This document shows positions 8,607 to 17,750 of a stretch of DNA of 64,000 nt, in pieces. Origin of the DNA: Nocardia anocheti (GTDB taxonomy: Bacteria; Actinomycetota; Actinomycetes; Mycobacteriales; Mycobacteriaceae). The notes below the pieces were generated by a model that was not told where the DNA came from, did not search any database, and worked only from the letters and a program-made list of their open reading frames with translations. The stretch covers positions 62,001 to 126,000 of the forward strand of contig NZ_JAQQFV010000005.1 of the NCBI RefSeq assembly GCF_029675105.1, given 5' to 3'. A program made the translations under genes and the position numbers. The first letter of the stretch is position 1. Each line of letters opens with the position of its first letter.

Positions 8607-9224
8607 TCAGGGCTGACCGGTGGCGAAGGCGATGACGGCGTCCAGGAACTCCTGGCCACCCATCACGTAGCCGCCGATGAGCATGCCCGCCGGGATGGTG
8701 ATCAGCCACAGGAACGGGATGAACGCGCCGATGATGCCGCCGATGGCGATACCCGGCAGGTTCTTGTTGACCTGCTCCATGAGCCGGTCGTAGGAGCTGA
8801 TGTCCTTCAGCTCGGAGATGTTGCCCAGCTTGCTGGTGTCCTCGGGGGTCAGCGAGGCGGCCAGCTTGACGCTGCGGCCGTCGGCGCTGATCTCCTGCGC
8901 CACCGCGATCGGCAGCCCGGCGACCTCGGACTTCAGCGCCACCTGGTCGACCGTCGCGCCGTCCTCGGCGATCAGGGCGACGGCGGTGCCGTCCTCGGTC
9001 AGCTGGAAGCGACCGCTGTCCACCGCCCAGGTGATGGTCTTGTCGACCGGCGAGACGGTGGTGTTGTAGTTGATGCCGTGCGCGACACCCGAAGTCACGC
9101 CCCCCGAAGCCACCACGACCGGCTGCTCGGTCGCCACGGCGGGCTGACCGTTCGCGGTGGCGGCGGTGATGCCCACCGCGGTGACCGCGAGGAAAACGGC
9201 GGTGGTGATCTTTCCGAACTTCAT
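8607..9224 (-). CDS. Secreted protein with C-terminal hydrophobic segment
   Basis: 205-residue protein of unknown function. A signal peptide covers residues 1-24 ([26 protein letters not shown]). A central domain has alternating beta-type sequence ([30 protein letters not shown]). A Gly/Ile/Pro-rich hydrophobic C-terminus ([32 protein letters not shown]) could span or insert into the membrane. Similar small secreted proteins are abundant in Nocardia (I recall a DUF8020 family, not verified). The start is the ATG at 9224 with GGAGGGG upstream; the same frame is open further upstream but without a signal-like N-terminus. Confidence 0.72.
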   Translation of the reverse strand: MKFGKITTAVFLAVTAVGITAATANGQPAVATEQPVVVASGGVTSGVAHGINYNTTVSPVDKTITWAVDSGRFQLTEDGTAVALIAEDGATVDQVALKSEVAGLPIAVAQEISADGRSVKLAASLTPEDTSKLGNISELKDISSYDRLMEQVNKNLPGIAIGGIIGAFIPFLWLITIPAGMLIGGYVMGGQEFLDAVIAFATGQP

Positions 9225-9516
9225 TCTGATGAACCCCTCCATGTGTGCGCGGCCCGATCGGGACGCAGCTGTAACGCTAGCCGAGCGAAAAACGATGGGG
9301 CACACCCGGGTTCGTCGTCATGAGATCGTCATATTTGCTCGAGCAGGCGTTTCGCGGTCTCGTGGGTCAGGTTCCGAGCGTCGCTCGGGGATGCGCGGGT
9401 TCGCTGAGGCGATGCTGTGCTCGGCGCGCGGGCCGGATCGTCGGTCCGGCGTCGCGGATCGGTGCGTGCTCGCGCGAACGCCCGGTGCGGGCCGCGCGGC
9501 GTACTACTGTCGAGAT

Positions 9517-10611
9517 GTGACTCTCGATTTGCGCGCCGACCCGATCCAGTTGACCGCCGCCCTCGTGGACGTCCCCAGTGTGTCGCGGGACGAGGCCAAG
9601 ATCGCGGATCTGGTCGAGCAGGCCCTGCGGGAGCAGACCAGCGGATTCGAGGTGCTGCGGCACGGCAATGTGGTCCTCGCGCGCACCCGACGGGGGCTGC
9701 CGACGCGGGTGATCCTGGCCGGGCACCTCGACACCGTGCCGATCGCCGACAATGTGCCCAGCCGCCCGGCCGAGGTCGACGGGGAGCCGGTGCTGTTCGG
9801 CTGCGGCACCGTCGACATGAAGTCCGGCGACGCGGTCTTCCTGCACCTGGCCGCCACCATCACCGACCCGGCGCACGACCTGACGCTGATCTTCTACGAC
9901 GGCGAGGAGATCGCCGCGGAGTTCAACGGCCTCGCCCACATCGAGCGCGACCTGCCCGAATGGCTCGAGGGCGACCTCGCCGTGCTCGGCGAGCCGTCGG
10001 CGGGCTGGATCGAGGCGGGCTGCCAGGGCACCCTGCGCGTGCGGCTGAGCACCTCGGGTGTGCGGGCGCACTCGGCCCGGGCGTGGTTGGGCGAGAACGC
10101 GATCCACGGATTGGCGCCGGTGCTGGAGCGGCTGTCGGCGTATCAGGCCCGGCAGGTCGACATCGACGGCTGCGTCTACCGCGAGGGCCTGTCGGCGGTG
10201 CGGGTCTCCGGTGGGGTGGCGGGCAATGTGGTGCCCGATGTCGCCGAGGTGGATGTGAACTTCCGTTTCGCGCCCGACCGCAGTGTCGAGCAGGCCGTCG
10301 AGCACGTGCGCGAGGTCTTCGCGGGGCTGCCGGTCTCGTTCGAGATCACCGACTCCTCGCCGGGCGCGCTGCCCGGGCTCACCGCGCCCGCCGCGCGCAC
10401 CCTCATCGACTCGGTGAACGCGCACGGCGGCGGCGGGGTGCGCGCCAAGTACGGCTGGACCGATGTCTCGCGCTTCGCCGCGCGCGGCATTCCGGCGGTG
10501 AATTTTGGCCCCGGCGACCCGAATCTGGCGCACAAGCGCGACGAGCACGTGCCGCTGGCGCAGATCACCGCCGTCACCGCGATGCTGCGCACCTACCTCA
10601 CCCGGGGCTGA
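9517..10611 (+). CDS. dapE: Succinyl-diaminopimelate desuccinylase DapE
   Basis: 364-residue M20-family metallopeptidase that hydrolyses N-succinyl-LL-DAP to LL-DAP and succinate. Active-site motifs are visible: H70 and D72 in AGHLDTVP, D100 in [11 protein letters not shown], and the E130-E131 pair in YDGEEI. The dimerisation domain follows, and the terminal metal histidine is in [10 protein letters not shown]. The start is the GTG at 9517; the open frame extends about 360 bases upstream, but that part has no homology and lacks a ribosome site. With dapC and dapD it completes three consecutive pathway steps in the window. The 292 bases before it contain no recognisable gene. Confidence 0.94.
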   Translation: MTLDLRADPIQLTAALVDVPSVSRDEAKIADLVEQALREQTSGFEVLRHGNVVLARTRRGLPTRVILAGHLDTVPIADNVPSRPAEVDGEPVLFGCGTVDMKSGDAVFLHLAATITDPAHDLTLIFYDGEEIAAEFNGLAHIERDLPEWLEGDLAVLGEPSAGWIEAGCQGTLRVRLSTSGVRAHSARAWLGENAIHGLAPVLERLSAYQARQVDIDGCVYREGLSAVRVSGGVAGNVVPDVAEVDVNFRFAPDRSVEQAVEHVREVFAGLPVSFEITDSSPGALPGLTAPAARTLIDSVNAHGGGGVRAKYGWTDVSRFAARGIPAVNFGPGDPNLAHKRDEHVPLAQITAVTAMLRTYLTRG

Positions 10612-10638
10612 TCGGTGCTCGGCAAGTAGGTTGGGAGC

Positions 10639-11445
10639 ATGTCTACCGATTCCGCGGACGAGCAGGGTGGGAAGGTCAGATCGACGGCGAAGTTCCGGGG
10701 ACCGGTGATGTTCCGGCGCGAACGCAAACCGGGCGTGCGCACCGCCGACCGCAACCTGCTGGACTCGCGTCAGGACGCCGACTGGGTGCACACCGATCCG
10801 TGGCGGGTGCTGCGGATCCAGGCCGAGTTCGTCGAGGGTTTCGGCGCGCTGGCCGAGGTGCCGCCCGCGGTGACGGTGTTCGGTTCGGCCCGCACCCCGC
10901 GTGACCATCCGGAATACCAGGCGGGCCTGGCCATCGGCGCCGCGCTGACCGAGGCCGGGTTCGCGGTGATCACCGGCGGCGGTCCCGGTGCCATGGAGGC
11001 GGCCAATCGAGGGTCCTCGGAGGCGGGCGGCTACTCGATCGGGCTCGGTATCGAGCTGCCGTTCGAGCAGGGCCTCAACGAGTGGGTCGACCTGGGCATC
11101 AACTTCCGGTACTTCTTCGTCCGCAAGACCATGTTCGTGAAGTACTCACAGGCTTTCGTGTGCCTGCCCGGCGGGTTCGGCACCCTCGACGAGTTGTTCG
11201 AGGCGATGACGCTGGTGCAGACCCGCAAGATCACCCGGTTCCCGATCATCCTGTTCGGCACCGCCTTCTGGTCGGGCCTGGTCGACTGGCTGCGGGATAC
11301 GCTGGCCGCCTCCGGCAAGATCTCGCCCGAGGACGTCGACCTGATCCAGGTCACCGACAGCGTCGAGGAGGTCGTGCGGATCATCCAGGGCGAGCACGTG
11401 GGTCACCCGGACATCGAGCGCCTCGGCAGCGAGGACCAGTGGTGA
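10639..11445 (+). CDS. LOG family protein (TIGR00730), long form
   Basis: 268-residue Rossmann-fold protein of the LOG (LONELY GUY)/TIGR00730 family. The signature PGGFGTLDE lies near residue 176, and GGGPGAMEAANRG precedes it. The family comprises cytokinin-riboside-monophosphate phosphoribohydrolases and nucleotide-binding relatives. This longer type has an N-terminal extension of about 70 residues (TADRNLLDSRQDADWVHTDPWRVLRIQAEF), and its substrate is unproven. The stop overlaps the start of a second LOG gene, so the pair is co-translated. The start is the ATG at 10639. Confidence 0.88.
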   Translation: MSTDSADEQGGKVRSTAKFRGPVMFRRERKPGVRTADRNLLDSRQDADWVHTDPWRVLRIQAEFVEGFGALAEVPPAVTVFGSARTPRDHPEYQAGLAIGAALTEAGFAVITGGGPGAMEAANRGSSEAGGYSIGLGIELPFEQGLNEWVDLGINFRYFFVRKTMFVKYSQAFVCLPGGFGTLDELFEAMTLVQTRKITRFPIILFGTAFWSGLVDWLRDTLAASGKISPEDVDLIQVTDSVEEVVRIIQGEHVGHPDIERLGSEDQW

Positions 11446-11993
11446 GCCGAGCGATCTGTGTCTACTGCTCGGCCAGCACCACCGACCCCGAACTGATCGG
11501 CCTGGCCGCGCGCGTGGGCACCGAGATCGCCCGGCGCGGGTGGAGTCTGGTCTCCGGCGGCGGACACGTGTCGATGATGGGCGCGGTCGCCACCGCGGCC
11601 AGGGCGGGCGGCGCGCACACCCTCGGGGTGATCCCGAAACACCTGGTGCACCGGGAAGTCGCCGATGTGGACTCCGACGAACTGGTCGTCACCGACACCA
11701 TGCGCCAGCGCAAGCAGATCATGGAGGCGCGGGCCGACGCGTTCCTGGCGCTGCCCGGCGGAATCGGCACACTGGAGGAACTGTTCGAGACCTGGACCGG
11801 TGGCTACCTCGGCGAGCACGACAAGACCGTGGTGGTGCTGGACGCGAACGGCTTCTACGACGGGCTGTTCCGCTGGATCGACGAACTGTACGAGCGCAAC
11901 ATCATGACCCGGCAGGCCCGGGACCGCGTCATCGTGGTCACCGACCTGGCGGCCGCGTTCGCCGCGCTGGAACCGGCTGCGGCGCAAGGGTAG
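11442..11993 (+). CDS. LOG family protein (Rv1205-like phosphoribohydrolase)
   Basis: 183-residue short-form LOG protein. Motifs are CVYCSAS at the N-terminus, GGGHVSMMG, and PGGIGTLEE with the catalytic Arg/Glu context QRKQIMEARADAFLALPGG. M. tuberculosis Rv1205, reported to release adenine-type cytokinins from their nucleotide precursors, is the recalled orthologue. The start GTG overlaps the previous stop (GTGA); the same frame extends upstream antisense-free but inside the first LOG gene. It is followed 11 bases later by fadD6. Two adjacent LOG paralogues form a conserved actinobacterial arrangement. Confidence 0.9.
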   Translation: MSRAICVYCSASTTDPELIGLAARVGTEIARRGWSLVSGGGHVSMMGAVATAARAGGAHTLGVIPKHLVHREVADVDSDELVVTDTMRQRKQIMEARADAFLALPGGIGTLEELFETWTGGYLGEHDKTVVVLDANGFYDGLFRWIDELYERNIMTRQARDRVIVVTDLAAAFAALEPAAAQG

Positions 11994-12004
11994 GAGAGAT
12001 CGAC

Positions 12005-13771
12005 GTGAGCAATGACGCCCGCGACACGGTGAGCGTGTTCGACCTGGCCAGAGCACTGCCCGGGATGGCCATGGAAGCGCCCGGCATGCTGCGCAACGCG
12101 CGCGGAATGCTGGTGGGGCCCAAGGACAAAGCCTCCATCGGCCTGTACTTCCAGCGGGTCGCCCACCGCCGTCCCGACCGGGTGTTCCTGAAGTTCGAGG
12201 GCACCTCCTACACCTATCGCGCGGCCAACAGCGAAGTGAACCGCTACGCCGCCGTGCTCTCGGCGCGCGGGGTGCGTCGCGGCGAGGTGGTCGGCGTGCT
12301 GATGACCAACCGGCCCGAGACGCTGTTCACCGTGCTGGCGGTGCTCAAGCTCGGCGCCACCGTCGGCCTGCTCAACTACAACCAGCGCGACCAGGTGCTC
12401 GCGCACAGCATCGGCCTGCTCGACAGCGTGCTGAACGTGGTCGGCGCCGAATGCGCCGAGGCGCTGGACTCGCTGCCCGAACCGGCCGCGAACGTGCTGT
12501 CCGCCGAGGAGCTGGCCGAGGCCGCCCGCACCGCCGCCGACGCCGACCCCGAGGTCTGCGCGAAGGTCACCGCGGGCGAGCGTGCCTTCCTGATCTTCAC
12601 CTCCGGCACCACCGGCATGCCCAAGGCCAGCGTGATGACCCATCATCGCTGGACCAAGAGCATGTCCGGCCTCGGTGGGCTCGGCGTCCGGCTGCGCGCC
12701 GACGACGCCCTGTACTGCTGCCTGCCGCTGTATCACAACAACGCGCTCACGGTCGCGCTGTCGTCGGTGCTGGCCGGGGAGGCGACCTATGTGCTCAGCC
12801 GCAAGTTCTCCGCCTCCGGCTTCTGGGACGAGATCGCCCGCGAGCGCGCGACCGCGTTCATCTACATCGGCGAACTGTGCCGCTACCTGCTCAACCAGCC
12901 GGTCCGCCCGGCGGAGCAGGGCAACCGGGTGCGGCTGGCCGTCGGCAACGGGCTGCGGCCGGAACTGTGGGACGAGTTCCGCCGCCGCTTCGGGATCGCC
13001 AGGGTGGTGGAGTTCTACGGGTCCAGCGAGGCGCCGCTGGCCTTCGTCAACGCGTTCGGTGTCGACCGGACCGCCGGGCTGTGCCCGCTGCCCTACGCGG
13101 TGGTCGAATACGACGACGAGACCGGTAAGGCGCGGCGTGGCCGCGACGGGAAGCTGCGCCGGGTGCGCTCGGGTGGGGTCGGGCTGCTGCTGGCCAAGGT
13201 GAACGACCGGCAGCCCTTCGACGGCTACACCGACAAGAAGGCTTCCGAGTCCAAGCTGGTGCGCGACGGCTTCAAGAAGGGCGACTGCTGGTTCGACACC
13301 GGCGACCTGGTGCGCGACCAGCACTTCTGGCACATCGCCTTCGTCGACCGGCTCGGCGACACCTTCCGCTGGAAGGGCGAGAACGTGGCCACCACCGAGG
13401 TGGAGGGCGCCCTCGACCACGACGAGCAGATCGAGCAGGCCGTGGTCTACGGCGTCGATATCCCCGGCACCGACGGCAAGGCGGGCATGACCGCGGTCAC
13501 CCTGCACCCCGGCGCCGAGTTCGACGGCAAGTCCCTGGCCGACACCGCCTACGCCCGCCTGCCGCTCTACGCGGTACCGCTGTTCGTGCGGGTGGTCGCG
13601 GAACTGGAACAGACCTCCACCTTCAAGAGCCGCAAGGTGGAACTGCGCAAGCAGGGCTACACCCCCGACGAGAAGAGCCAGCTCTACGTACTGTCCGGCC
13701 CGTCGCGGGGCTACGTCCCCGCCTACGACGACTACGCGGCCGACGTCGCGGCCGGTCGGGCCCCGCGATAG
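12005..13771 (+). CDS. fadD6: Long-chain acyl-CoA synthetase FadD6 (FATP type)
   Basis: 588-residue very-long-chain acyl-CoA synthetase/fatty-acid-transport-protein relative. It activates fatty acids to CoA esters, probably at the membrane. The ATP/AMP motif is FTSGTTGMPKASVM, the VEFYGSSEAP substrate/AMP region follows, then WFDTGDLVRDQHFWHIAFVDRLGDTFRWKGENVATTEVE, the FATP/VLACS signature. The GTG start at 12005 has AGGAGA at 11992-11997. Neighbours match recalled Rv1205-Rv1206-Rv1207-Rv1208 order, which supports the fadD6 assignment. Confidence 0.92.
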   Translation: MSNDARDTVSVFDLARALPGMAMEAPGMLRNARGMLVGPKDKASIGLYFQRVAHRRPDRVFLKFEGTSYTYRAANSEVNRYAAVLSARGVRRGEVVGVLMTNRPETLFTVLAVLKLGATVGLLNYNQRDQVLAHSIGLLDSVLNVVGAECAEALDSLPEPAANVLSAEELAEAARTAADADPEVCAKVTAGERAFLIFTSGTTGMPKASVMTHHRWTKSMSGLGGLGVRLRADDALYCCLPLYHNNALTVALSSVLAGEATYVLSRKFSASGFWDEIARERATAFIYIGELCRYLLNQPVRPAEQGNRVRLAVGNGLRPELWDEFRRRFGIARVVEFYGSSEAPLAFVNAFGVDRTAGLCPLPYAVVEYDDETGKARRGRDGKLRRVRSGGVGLLLAKVNDRQPFDGYTDKKASESKLVRDGFKKGDCWFDTGDLVRDQHFWHIAFVDRLGDTFRWKGENVATTEVEGALDHDEQIEQAVVYGVDIPGTDGKAGMTAVTLHPGAEFDGKSLADTAYARLPLYAVPLFVRVVAELEQTSTFKSRKVELRKQGYTPDEKSQLYVLSGPSRGYVPAYDDYAADVAAGRAPR

Positions 13772-13813
13772 CCCGGAATCGCCAGAAGACCGCAAGGTAA
13801 CGTCTGATTTCGC

Positions 13814-14785
13814 ATGAACATGGGTAACTCGTCGGGCACGCCCGAACCGCCACCAGCCACCGAACCGCCTGCCCGAGACACGACCGGCAGCGGTTCTCAG
13901 CCGTCGGCAGAAGTCGCGGGGAGGCGGGCGAGCTTCTGTGGGCGGGAGGTGGCCGGGGATCGGGCGTTGGTGATGGCGATCGTGAATCGCACCCCCGATT
14001 CCTTCTACGACCGCGGCGCCACCTTCACCGACGCGGCCGCCATGGATCGGGTGGCCCGTGCCGTCGACGAGGGCGCCGACATGGTCGATATCGGCGGGGT
14101 GAAGGCGGGCCCGGGCGCCACCGTGGACGCGGCCGAGGAAACGCTGCGGGTGGTGCCGTTCGTGGCGGCGATCCGGGCGAAGTATCCCGACCTGTTGATC
14201 AGTGTGGACACCTGGCGCGGTGAGGTCGCGCGGGCAGCGGTGGCCGAGGGCGCGGAACTCATCAATGACACCTGGGCGGGGGCCGACCCGGATCTGGTGC
14301 GGGTGGCGGCCGAGACCGGCGCGGGGATCGTGTGCAGTCACACCGGGGGCGCGGTGCCGAGGACCCGTCCGCATCGCGTGCGCTACGCCGATGTGGTGGC
14401 CGAAGTGACCGCGACGGTGGTCGCCGCGGCCGAGCGCGCGCTGGCCGCGGGCGTGCGTCGGGACGGGATTGTGATCGATCCCACGCATGATTTCGGCAAG
14501 AACACCTATCACGGGCTCGAGTTGTTGCGTGGAATCGACAGTCTCGTAAAAACCGGATGGCCAGTACTGATGGCACTGAGCAACAAGGATTTTATCGGGG
14601 AGACTCTAGGGGTAGGTCTCACCGAAAGGGTCGAGGGCACCTTGGCGGCCACCGCGTGGTCGGCCGCCGCGGGCGCTCGGATCTTCCGGGTTCACGAAGT
14701 CGCCGAAACCCGGCGGGTCGTGGACATGATCGCCGCGATCCAGGGCATCCGGCCCCCCGCACGAACTCTGCGAGGTCTGGCATGA
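13814..14785 (+). CDS. Dihydropteroate synthase-like protein (FolP2 type)
   Basis: 323-residue TIM-barrel protein of the pterin-binding family. DHPS motifs are MAIVNRTPDSFYDRG, ADMVDIGGVKAGPG, SVDTWRGEVAR and INDTWAG. Its position directly before gpgS is that of M. tuberculosis folP2 (Rv1207), which was reported to lack DHPS activity. Relative to genuine folate DHPS the loop is DIGGVKAGPG where classical enzymes have DIGGEST. Folate synthase activity should therefore not be assumed; a role linked to glucosylglycerate metabolism is possible but is inference. The first about 35 residues are Pro/Ser/Thr-rich. The stop overlaps the gpgS start (ATGA). Confidence 0.85.
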   Translation: MNMGNSSGTPEPPPATEPPARDTTGSGSQPSAEVAGRRASFCGREVAGDRALVMAIVNRTPDSFYDRGATFTDAAAMDRVARAVDEGADMVDIGGVKAGPGATVDAAEETLRVVPFVAAIRAKYPDLLISVDTWRGEVARAAVAEGAELINDTWAGADPDLVRVAAETGAGIVCSHTGGAVPRTRPHRVRYADVVAEVTATVVAAAERALAAGVRRDGIVIDPTHDFGKNTYHGLELLRGIDSLVKTGWPVLMALSNKDFIGETLGVGLTERVEGTLAATAWSAAAGARIFRVHEVAETRRVVDMIAAIQGIRPPARTLRGLA

Positions 14786-15720
14786 AAATCCAACACCGCG
14801 AGCCCGCCTGGGCCACCACCCACACCTGGGACACCCCCGACTGGACAGTCGACGAACTCGTCGCCGCCAAGGCGGGCCGCACCGTCTCGGTGGTGCTGCC
14901 CGCGCTCGACGAACAGGACACCGTCGCCGACGTGGTGGCCAGTATCCGGCCGCTGCTCGGCACGCTCGTCGACGAACTGCTCGTCCTCGACTCCGGCTCC
15001 ACCGACGCCACCGCCGCCCGGGCTCGCGCCGCGGGCGCCGAGGTGGTCACCCGCGAGGAAGCCGTTCCCGAACTCGAACCGCTGCCCGGTAAGGGCGAGG
15101 TGCTGTGGCGCTCACTGGCCTGCACCAGCGGCGACCTGATCGCCTTCGTCGACTCCGATCTCATCGACCCCGACCCGGCCTTCGTGCCCAAGCTGCTCGG
15201 CCCGCTGCTGACCACGCCCGGCACCCACCTGTCCAAGGCGTACTACCGACGCCCGCTGCGCCAGGGCGAGTCGGTGGACGCGCACGGCGGCGGCCGGGTC
15301 ACCGAGCTGGTCGCGCGTCCGCTGCTGGCCGCGCTGCGCCCCGAACTGGCCCAGGTCCTCCAGCCGCTGGGCGGCGAGTACGCGGGCACCCGCGAGCTGC
15401 TCACGGCCGTTCCCTTCGCCCCCGGTTACGGCGTGGAGATCGGCCTGCTGCTCGACACCTACGACCGCCTCGGCCTCGACGCCATCACCCAGGTCAACCT
15501 GGGCGTGCGCACCCACCGCAACCGCCCCCTGTCCGACCTGGGCGTGATGAGCCGCCAGATCCTCGGCACCGCCCTGCGCCGCAGCGGCGTCCCCGACTCC
15601 GGCGCCGCCCTCACCCAGTTCCCGTTGATCGGCGGCGAATTCATCGCCCACTCCACCGAGGTCTCCCTCGAGGACCGCCCCCCGATGAAAACCCTCCGCC
15701 CCGAACAGGTCGCCGCCTGA
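14782..15720 (+). CDS. gpgS: Glucosyl-3-phosphoglycerate synthase GpgS
   Basis: 312-residue GT-A retaining glycosyltransferase (GT81). It transfers glucose from (ND)UDP-glucose to 3-phosphoglycerate, the first step of methylglucose lipopolysaccharide synthesis. Key segments are the nucleotide-binding VVLPALDEQDTVADVV, LDSGSTDAT, the metal-binding DSD in AFVDSDLIDP, and the acceptor-side GRVTELVARPLL and GEYAGTRELL. The ATG at 14782 overlaps the folP-like stop. The encoded path connects with the ADP-glucose enzymes elsewhere in the window through polymethylated-polysaccharide and glycogen metabolism. High confidence from length and motif conservation. Confidence 0.94.
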   Translation: MKIQHREPAWATTHTWDTPDWTVDELVAAKAGRTVSVVLPALDEQDTVADVVASIRPLLGTLVDELLVLDSGSTDATAARARAAGAEVVTREEAVPELEPLPGKGEVLWRSLACTSGDLIAFVDSDLIDPDPAFVPKLLGPLLTTPGTHLSKAYYRRPLRQGESVDAHGGGRVTELVARPLLAALRPELAQVLQPLGGEYAGTRELLTAVPFAPGYGVEIGLLLDTYDRLGLDAITQVNLGVRTHRNRPLSDLGVMSRQILGTALRRSGVPDSGAALTQFPLIGGEFIAHSTEVSLEDRPPMKTLRPEQVAA

Positions 15721-15775
15721 CCGACGGCGTAATGTCCCGCAGTTCAACTGAATCGAGCTGTGGGAGCGGGAATCG

Positions 15776-16444
15776 GTGTCGGCCATCGAGCAATACGGCA
15801 ATGTCAGGTGTCGACACTGCGGGGCATCGCCCGCGCTGGACGTGGATCTCCTCGGGCACTGGGGGCTGCTGCTGTTCCGGGTCGAAACCACCGAGGTCGG
15901 CCCCTTCTGCCGCGACTGCGGACTGGCGACCTATCGCGAACTCACGGTCACCAGTTCGTGGTTCGGCTGGTGGGGCGTCCAGTCGCTGTTCTACAACGTG
16001 GGCGGTTTCGTGGCCAACGCCAGGACCCGCCGTCGTCTGGCCGCCCTCCCCGCGCCCGAAACCTCGTGGGGGCACACCCCCATGGACCCCGGCAAGCCCC
16101 TGTTCCGCCGGATCGGCGCGCTCGGACTGACCCTGCCGCTGTGGGTCGCGCTAGGCATCGTCGCGTCCTACTACGCCGCCGACCAGCTCGCGATCGAGGA
16201 ATCCATGCAGCGGGTCACTTCGGGGCAGTGTGTCGGGCGGGTGGAGGTCGGCTGGTTCGGTGACGAGATCCGCATGCAGAAGGTCTCCTGCGCCGACTCG
16301 GCCGCCCTGGGCCGCGTGCTGCTGAAAGCCCTCGGCACCCCCGAGAACCCGCCCGGCGACGCGGCCTGTGCGGGCCTGCCGAGCACCCTGTTCACCCACA
16401 CCGAACGCGGGTTCACGCTGTGCGTGGGGCCGGTCGGGATCTAG
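15776..16444 (+). CDS. Membrane protein with N-terminal zinc-ribbon motif
   Basis: 222-residue protein of unknown function. The N-terminus has two CxxC pairs (CRHCG and CRDCG, about 33 residues apart) that could form a zinc ribbon. A soluble segment rich in Trp follows, then one or two hydrophobic stretches (GALGLTLPLWVALGIVASYYAA). The C-terminal part has spaced cysteines and would be external if the topology is single-pass. The start is the GTG at 15776. It stands alone between gpgS and an oppositely oriented cluster and is poorly conserved in composition; no operon partner is evident. Confidence 0.68.
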   Translation: MSAIEQYGNVRCRHCGASPALDVDLLGHWGLLLFRVETTEVGPFCRDCGLATYRELTVTSSWFGWWGVQSLFYNVGGFVANARTRRRLAALPAPETSWGHTPMDPGKPLFRRIGALGLTLPLWVALGIVASYYAADQLAIEESMQRVTSGQCVGRVEVGWFGDEIRMQKVSCADSAALGRVLLKALGTPENPPGDAACAGLPSTLFTHTERGFTLCVGPVGI

Positions 16445-16545
16445 TCGGGCGATCGCTGGATCAGCGCGAGCTCAGACGCAGGCAGTTGCGGCACCTCGCC
16501 GACCGTACCGCACCGGTTCCGGCGGGCGCGGGGACGAGAAGTCTC

Positions 16546-17097
16546 TCACTCGTCTTCCAGCGAACGGACATCCGCCTCGGTCAGCGTCCCTCCGAGGGTG
16601 ACGGTGGGTAGACCGGTACCCGTGCCGGGTGTCGGCTCGGAGCGTCGGTCGCCGCCGTTCGCGACGCGTCGGTTGAGCACGACGGCGACGCCCAGCAGGA
16701 CGAGGAGGACCAGGGCCAGCAGGACCTGCGGGTGCAGCCCCAATGCCTGCGGGTTGTCGAATTCGGGGTCCTCGATGGCGGTGCCGGGGAACAGGAACGC
16801 GCCGAGCAAGCCCAGCCATGGGACGGTCAGGATCGCGCAGGCCGTGTCGATCCGGGCGCGCGAGACGCCGGGGCGCAGCAGCAGGATCAGTGCGAGGGCG
16901 CCGAGCAGGATCGACATCACGATGTACTGGGCGTCATGGAATTTCGCGTGCGGGGGCCAGGCCGCGTTGTGCAGGTGCTGGTCGGCGCTGGCCGGAATCA
17001 GGTAGTCGGCGAGCAGTGCGCCCACGGCGGTGATCACTGCGACCAGAACGACGAGAATACGTGCGGTGGAACGGGTGCGGGTGGGGGAGGTGCTCAT
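16546..17097 (-). CDS. Four-helix integral membrane protein
   Basis: 183 residues with four hydrophobic helices: ILVVLVAVITAVGALLADYLI, YIVMSILLGALALILLL, ILTVPWLGLLGAFLF and VLLALVLLVLLGVAVVL. A cytosolic Gly/Thr/Pro-rich tail ends it. A histidine cluster (DQHLHNAAWPPHAKFHDAQY) follows the first helix and resembles the DUF6640-type membrane proteins I recall, but I cannot confirm this. It overlaps the TetR gene by four bases (17094-17097), is second in that operon, and is the likely regulated target of that repressor. Confidence 0.75.
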   Translation of the reverse strand: MSTSPTRTRSTARILVVLVAVITAVGALLADYLIPASADQHLHNAAWPPHAKFHDAQYIVMSILLGALALILLLRPGVSRARIDTACAILTVPWLGLLGAFLFPGTAIEDPEFDNPQALGLHPQVLLALVLLVLLGVAVVLNRRVANGGDRRSEPTPGTGTGLPTVTLGGTLTEADVRSLEDE

Positions 17098-17657
17098 GCG
17101 GGGCCTCGCAGGAAGTCGTCGATCACGTCGTCGACGTAATCGAGGTCGAAGGTCCGGTCTGCGAGGAGCCGCCGGAAGAACAGGGGACCGAAGAGCTGGT
17201 CCACGGCGCGGTCGACATCCAGCCCGGCCGGGAGCTCGCCGCGCGCGACGGCGTCGGTCAGTACGGTCCGCACCACCCGGGTGCCCGACTGGTAGAGCGC
17301 CTGCTTGATCCGCGCGAATTCCGGTTCGACAGCGGCTCTTTCGATCACTACGCGCATGGCCTGGTCGCTGCCGGGGTCGTGCAGCATGGCGCGGGTGCCC
17401 GCCAGTTCGCGACGCAGGTCGGTCCGGAGGTCGCCGGTCGGTTCGGACTGGGCCTGTGCGATGTGCCGGGTCAGGGTGGCGCGCACCAGATCGGTGGGTT
17501 CGGGCCAGAGCCGGTACAGGGTGGCCCTGCTGATGCCGCTGCGGGTGGCGACGGCGCCGTGGGTGAGCCCGGCGAAGCCCCGTTCGATCAGCAGTTCCCT
17601 CGCGGCGACCAGTGCGGTGTCGCGGCTGCGCACGGTGCGGGGATCAGGTAAACGCAT
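17094..17657 (-). CDS. TetR-family transcriptional regulator
   Basis: 187 residues. The N-terminal helix-turn-helix reads ERGFAGLTHGAVATRSGISRATLYRLWPEPTDLVRATL. The C-terminal ligand domain ends RRLLADRTFDLDYVDDVIDDFLRG, typical of TetR_C_11-like regulators. It is co-transcribed with the four-helix membrane protein. Two copies of a GAGACA-N3-TGT element immediately upstream are likely its own operators, so it probably autorepresses. The start is the ATG at 17657. Confidence 0.9.
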   Translation of the reverse strand: MRLPDPRTVRSRDTALVAARELLIERGFAGLTHGAVATRSGISRATLYRLWPEPTDLVRATLTRHIAQAQSEPTGDLRTDLRRELAGTRAMLHDPGSDQAMRVVIERAAVEPEFARIKQALYQSGTRVVRTVLTDAVARGELPAGLDVDRAVDQLFGPLFFRRLLADRTFDLDYVDDVIDDFLRGPA

Positions 17658-17670
17658 CGGACCTCATTGT

Positions 17671-17708
17671 GAGACAGCGTGTTACGAACTTTCGAGACAA
17701 ACTGTATC
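17671..17708. promoter_or_regulatory. Tandem TetR operator candidates
   Basis: GAGACAGCGTGTTAC (17671-17685) and GAGACAAACTGTATC (17694-17708) share the imperfect palindrome GAGACA-N3-TGT-N2-C with centres 23 bp apart, about two helical turns. An additional inverted repeat CGAACTTT/AAAGTTCG (17685-17692 and 17709-17716) encloses the second copy. The site lies 14-50 bp upstream of the TetR start. Confidence 0.55.
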
Positions 17709-17750
17709 AAAGTTCGCGTGGAGGTGTCGATGGCCCGGGCGGCGGGACGC

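Noticed and set aside
6579..9323. 914-codon plus-strand open frame opposite the oxidoreductase, dapD and secreted-protein genes
   Set aside because: Low-complexity composition and no homology; real genes lie on the other strand with ribosome sites and terminators.
11855..14512. 885-codon open frame on the minus strand across fadD6 and the folP-like gene
   Set aside because: Antisense shadow typical of high-GC DNA; His/Gly/Arg-rich sequence without domains, entirely overlapping strongly supported genes.
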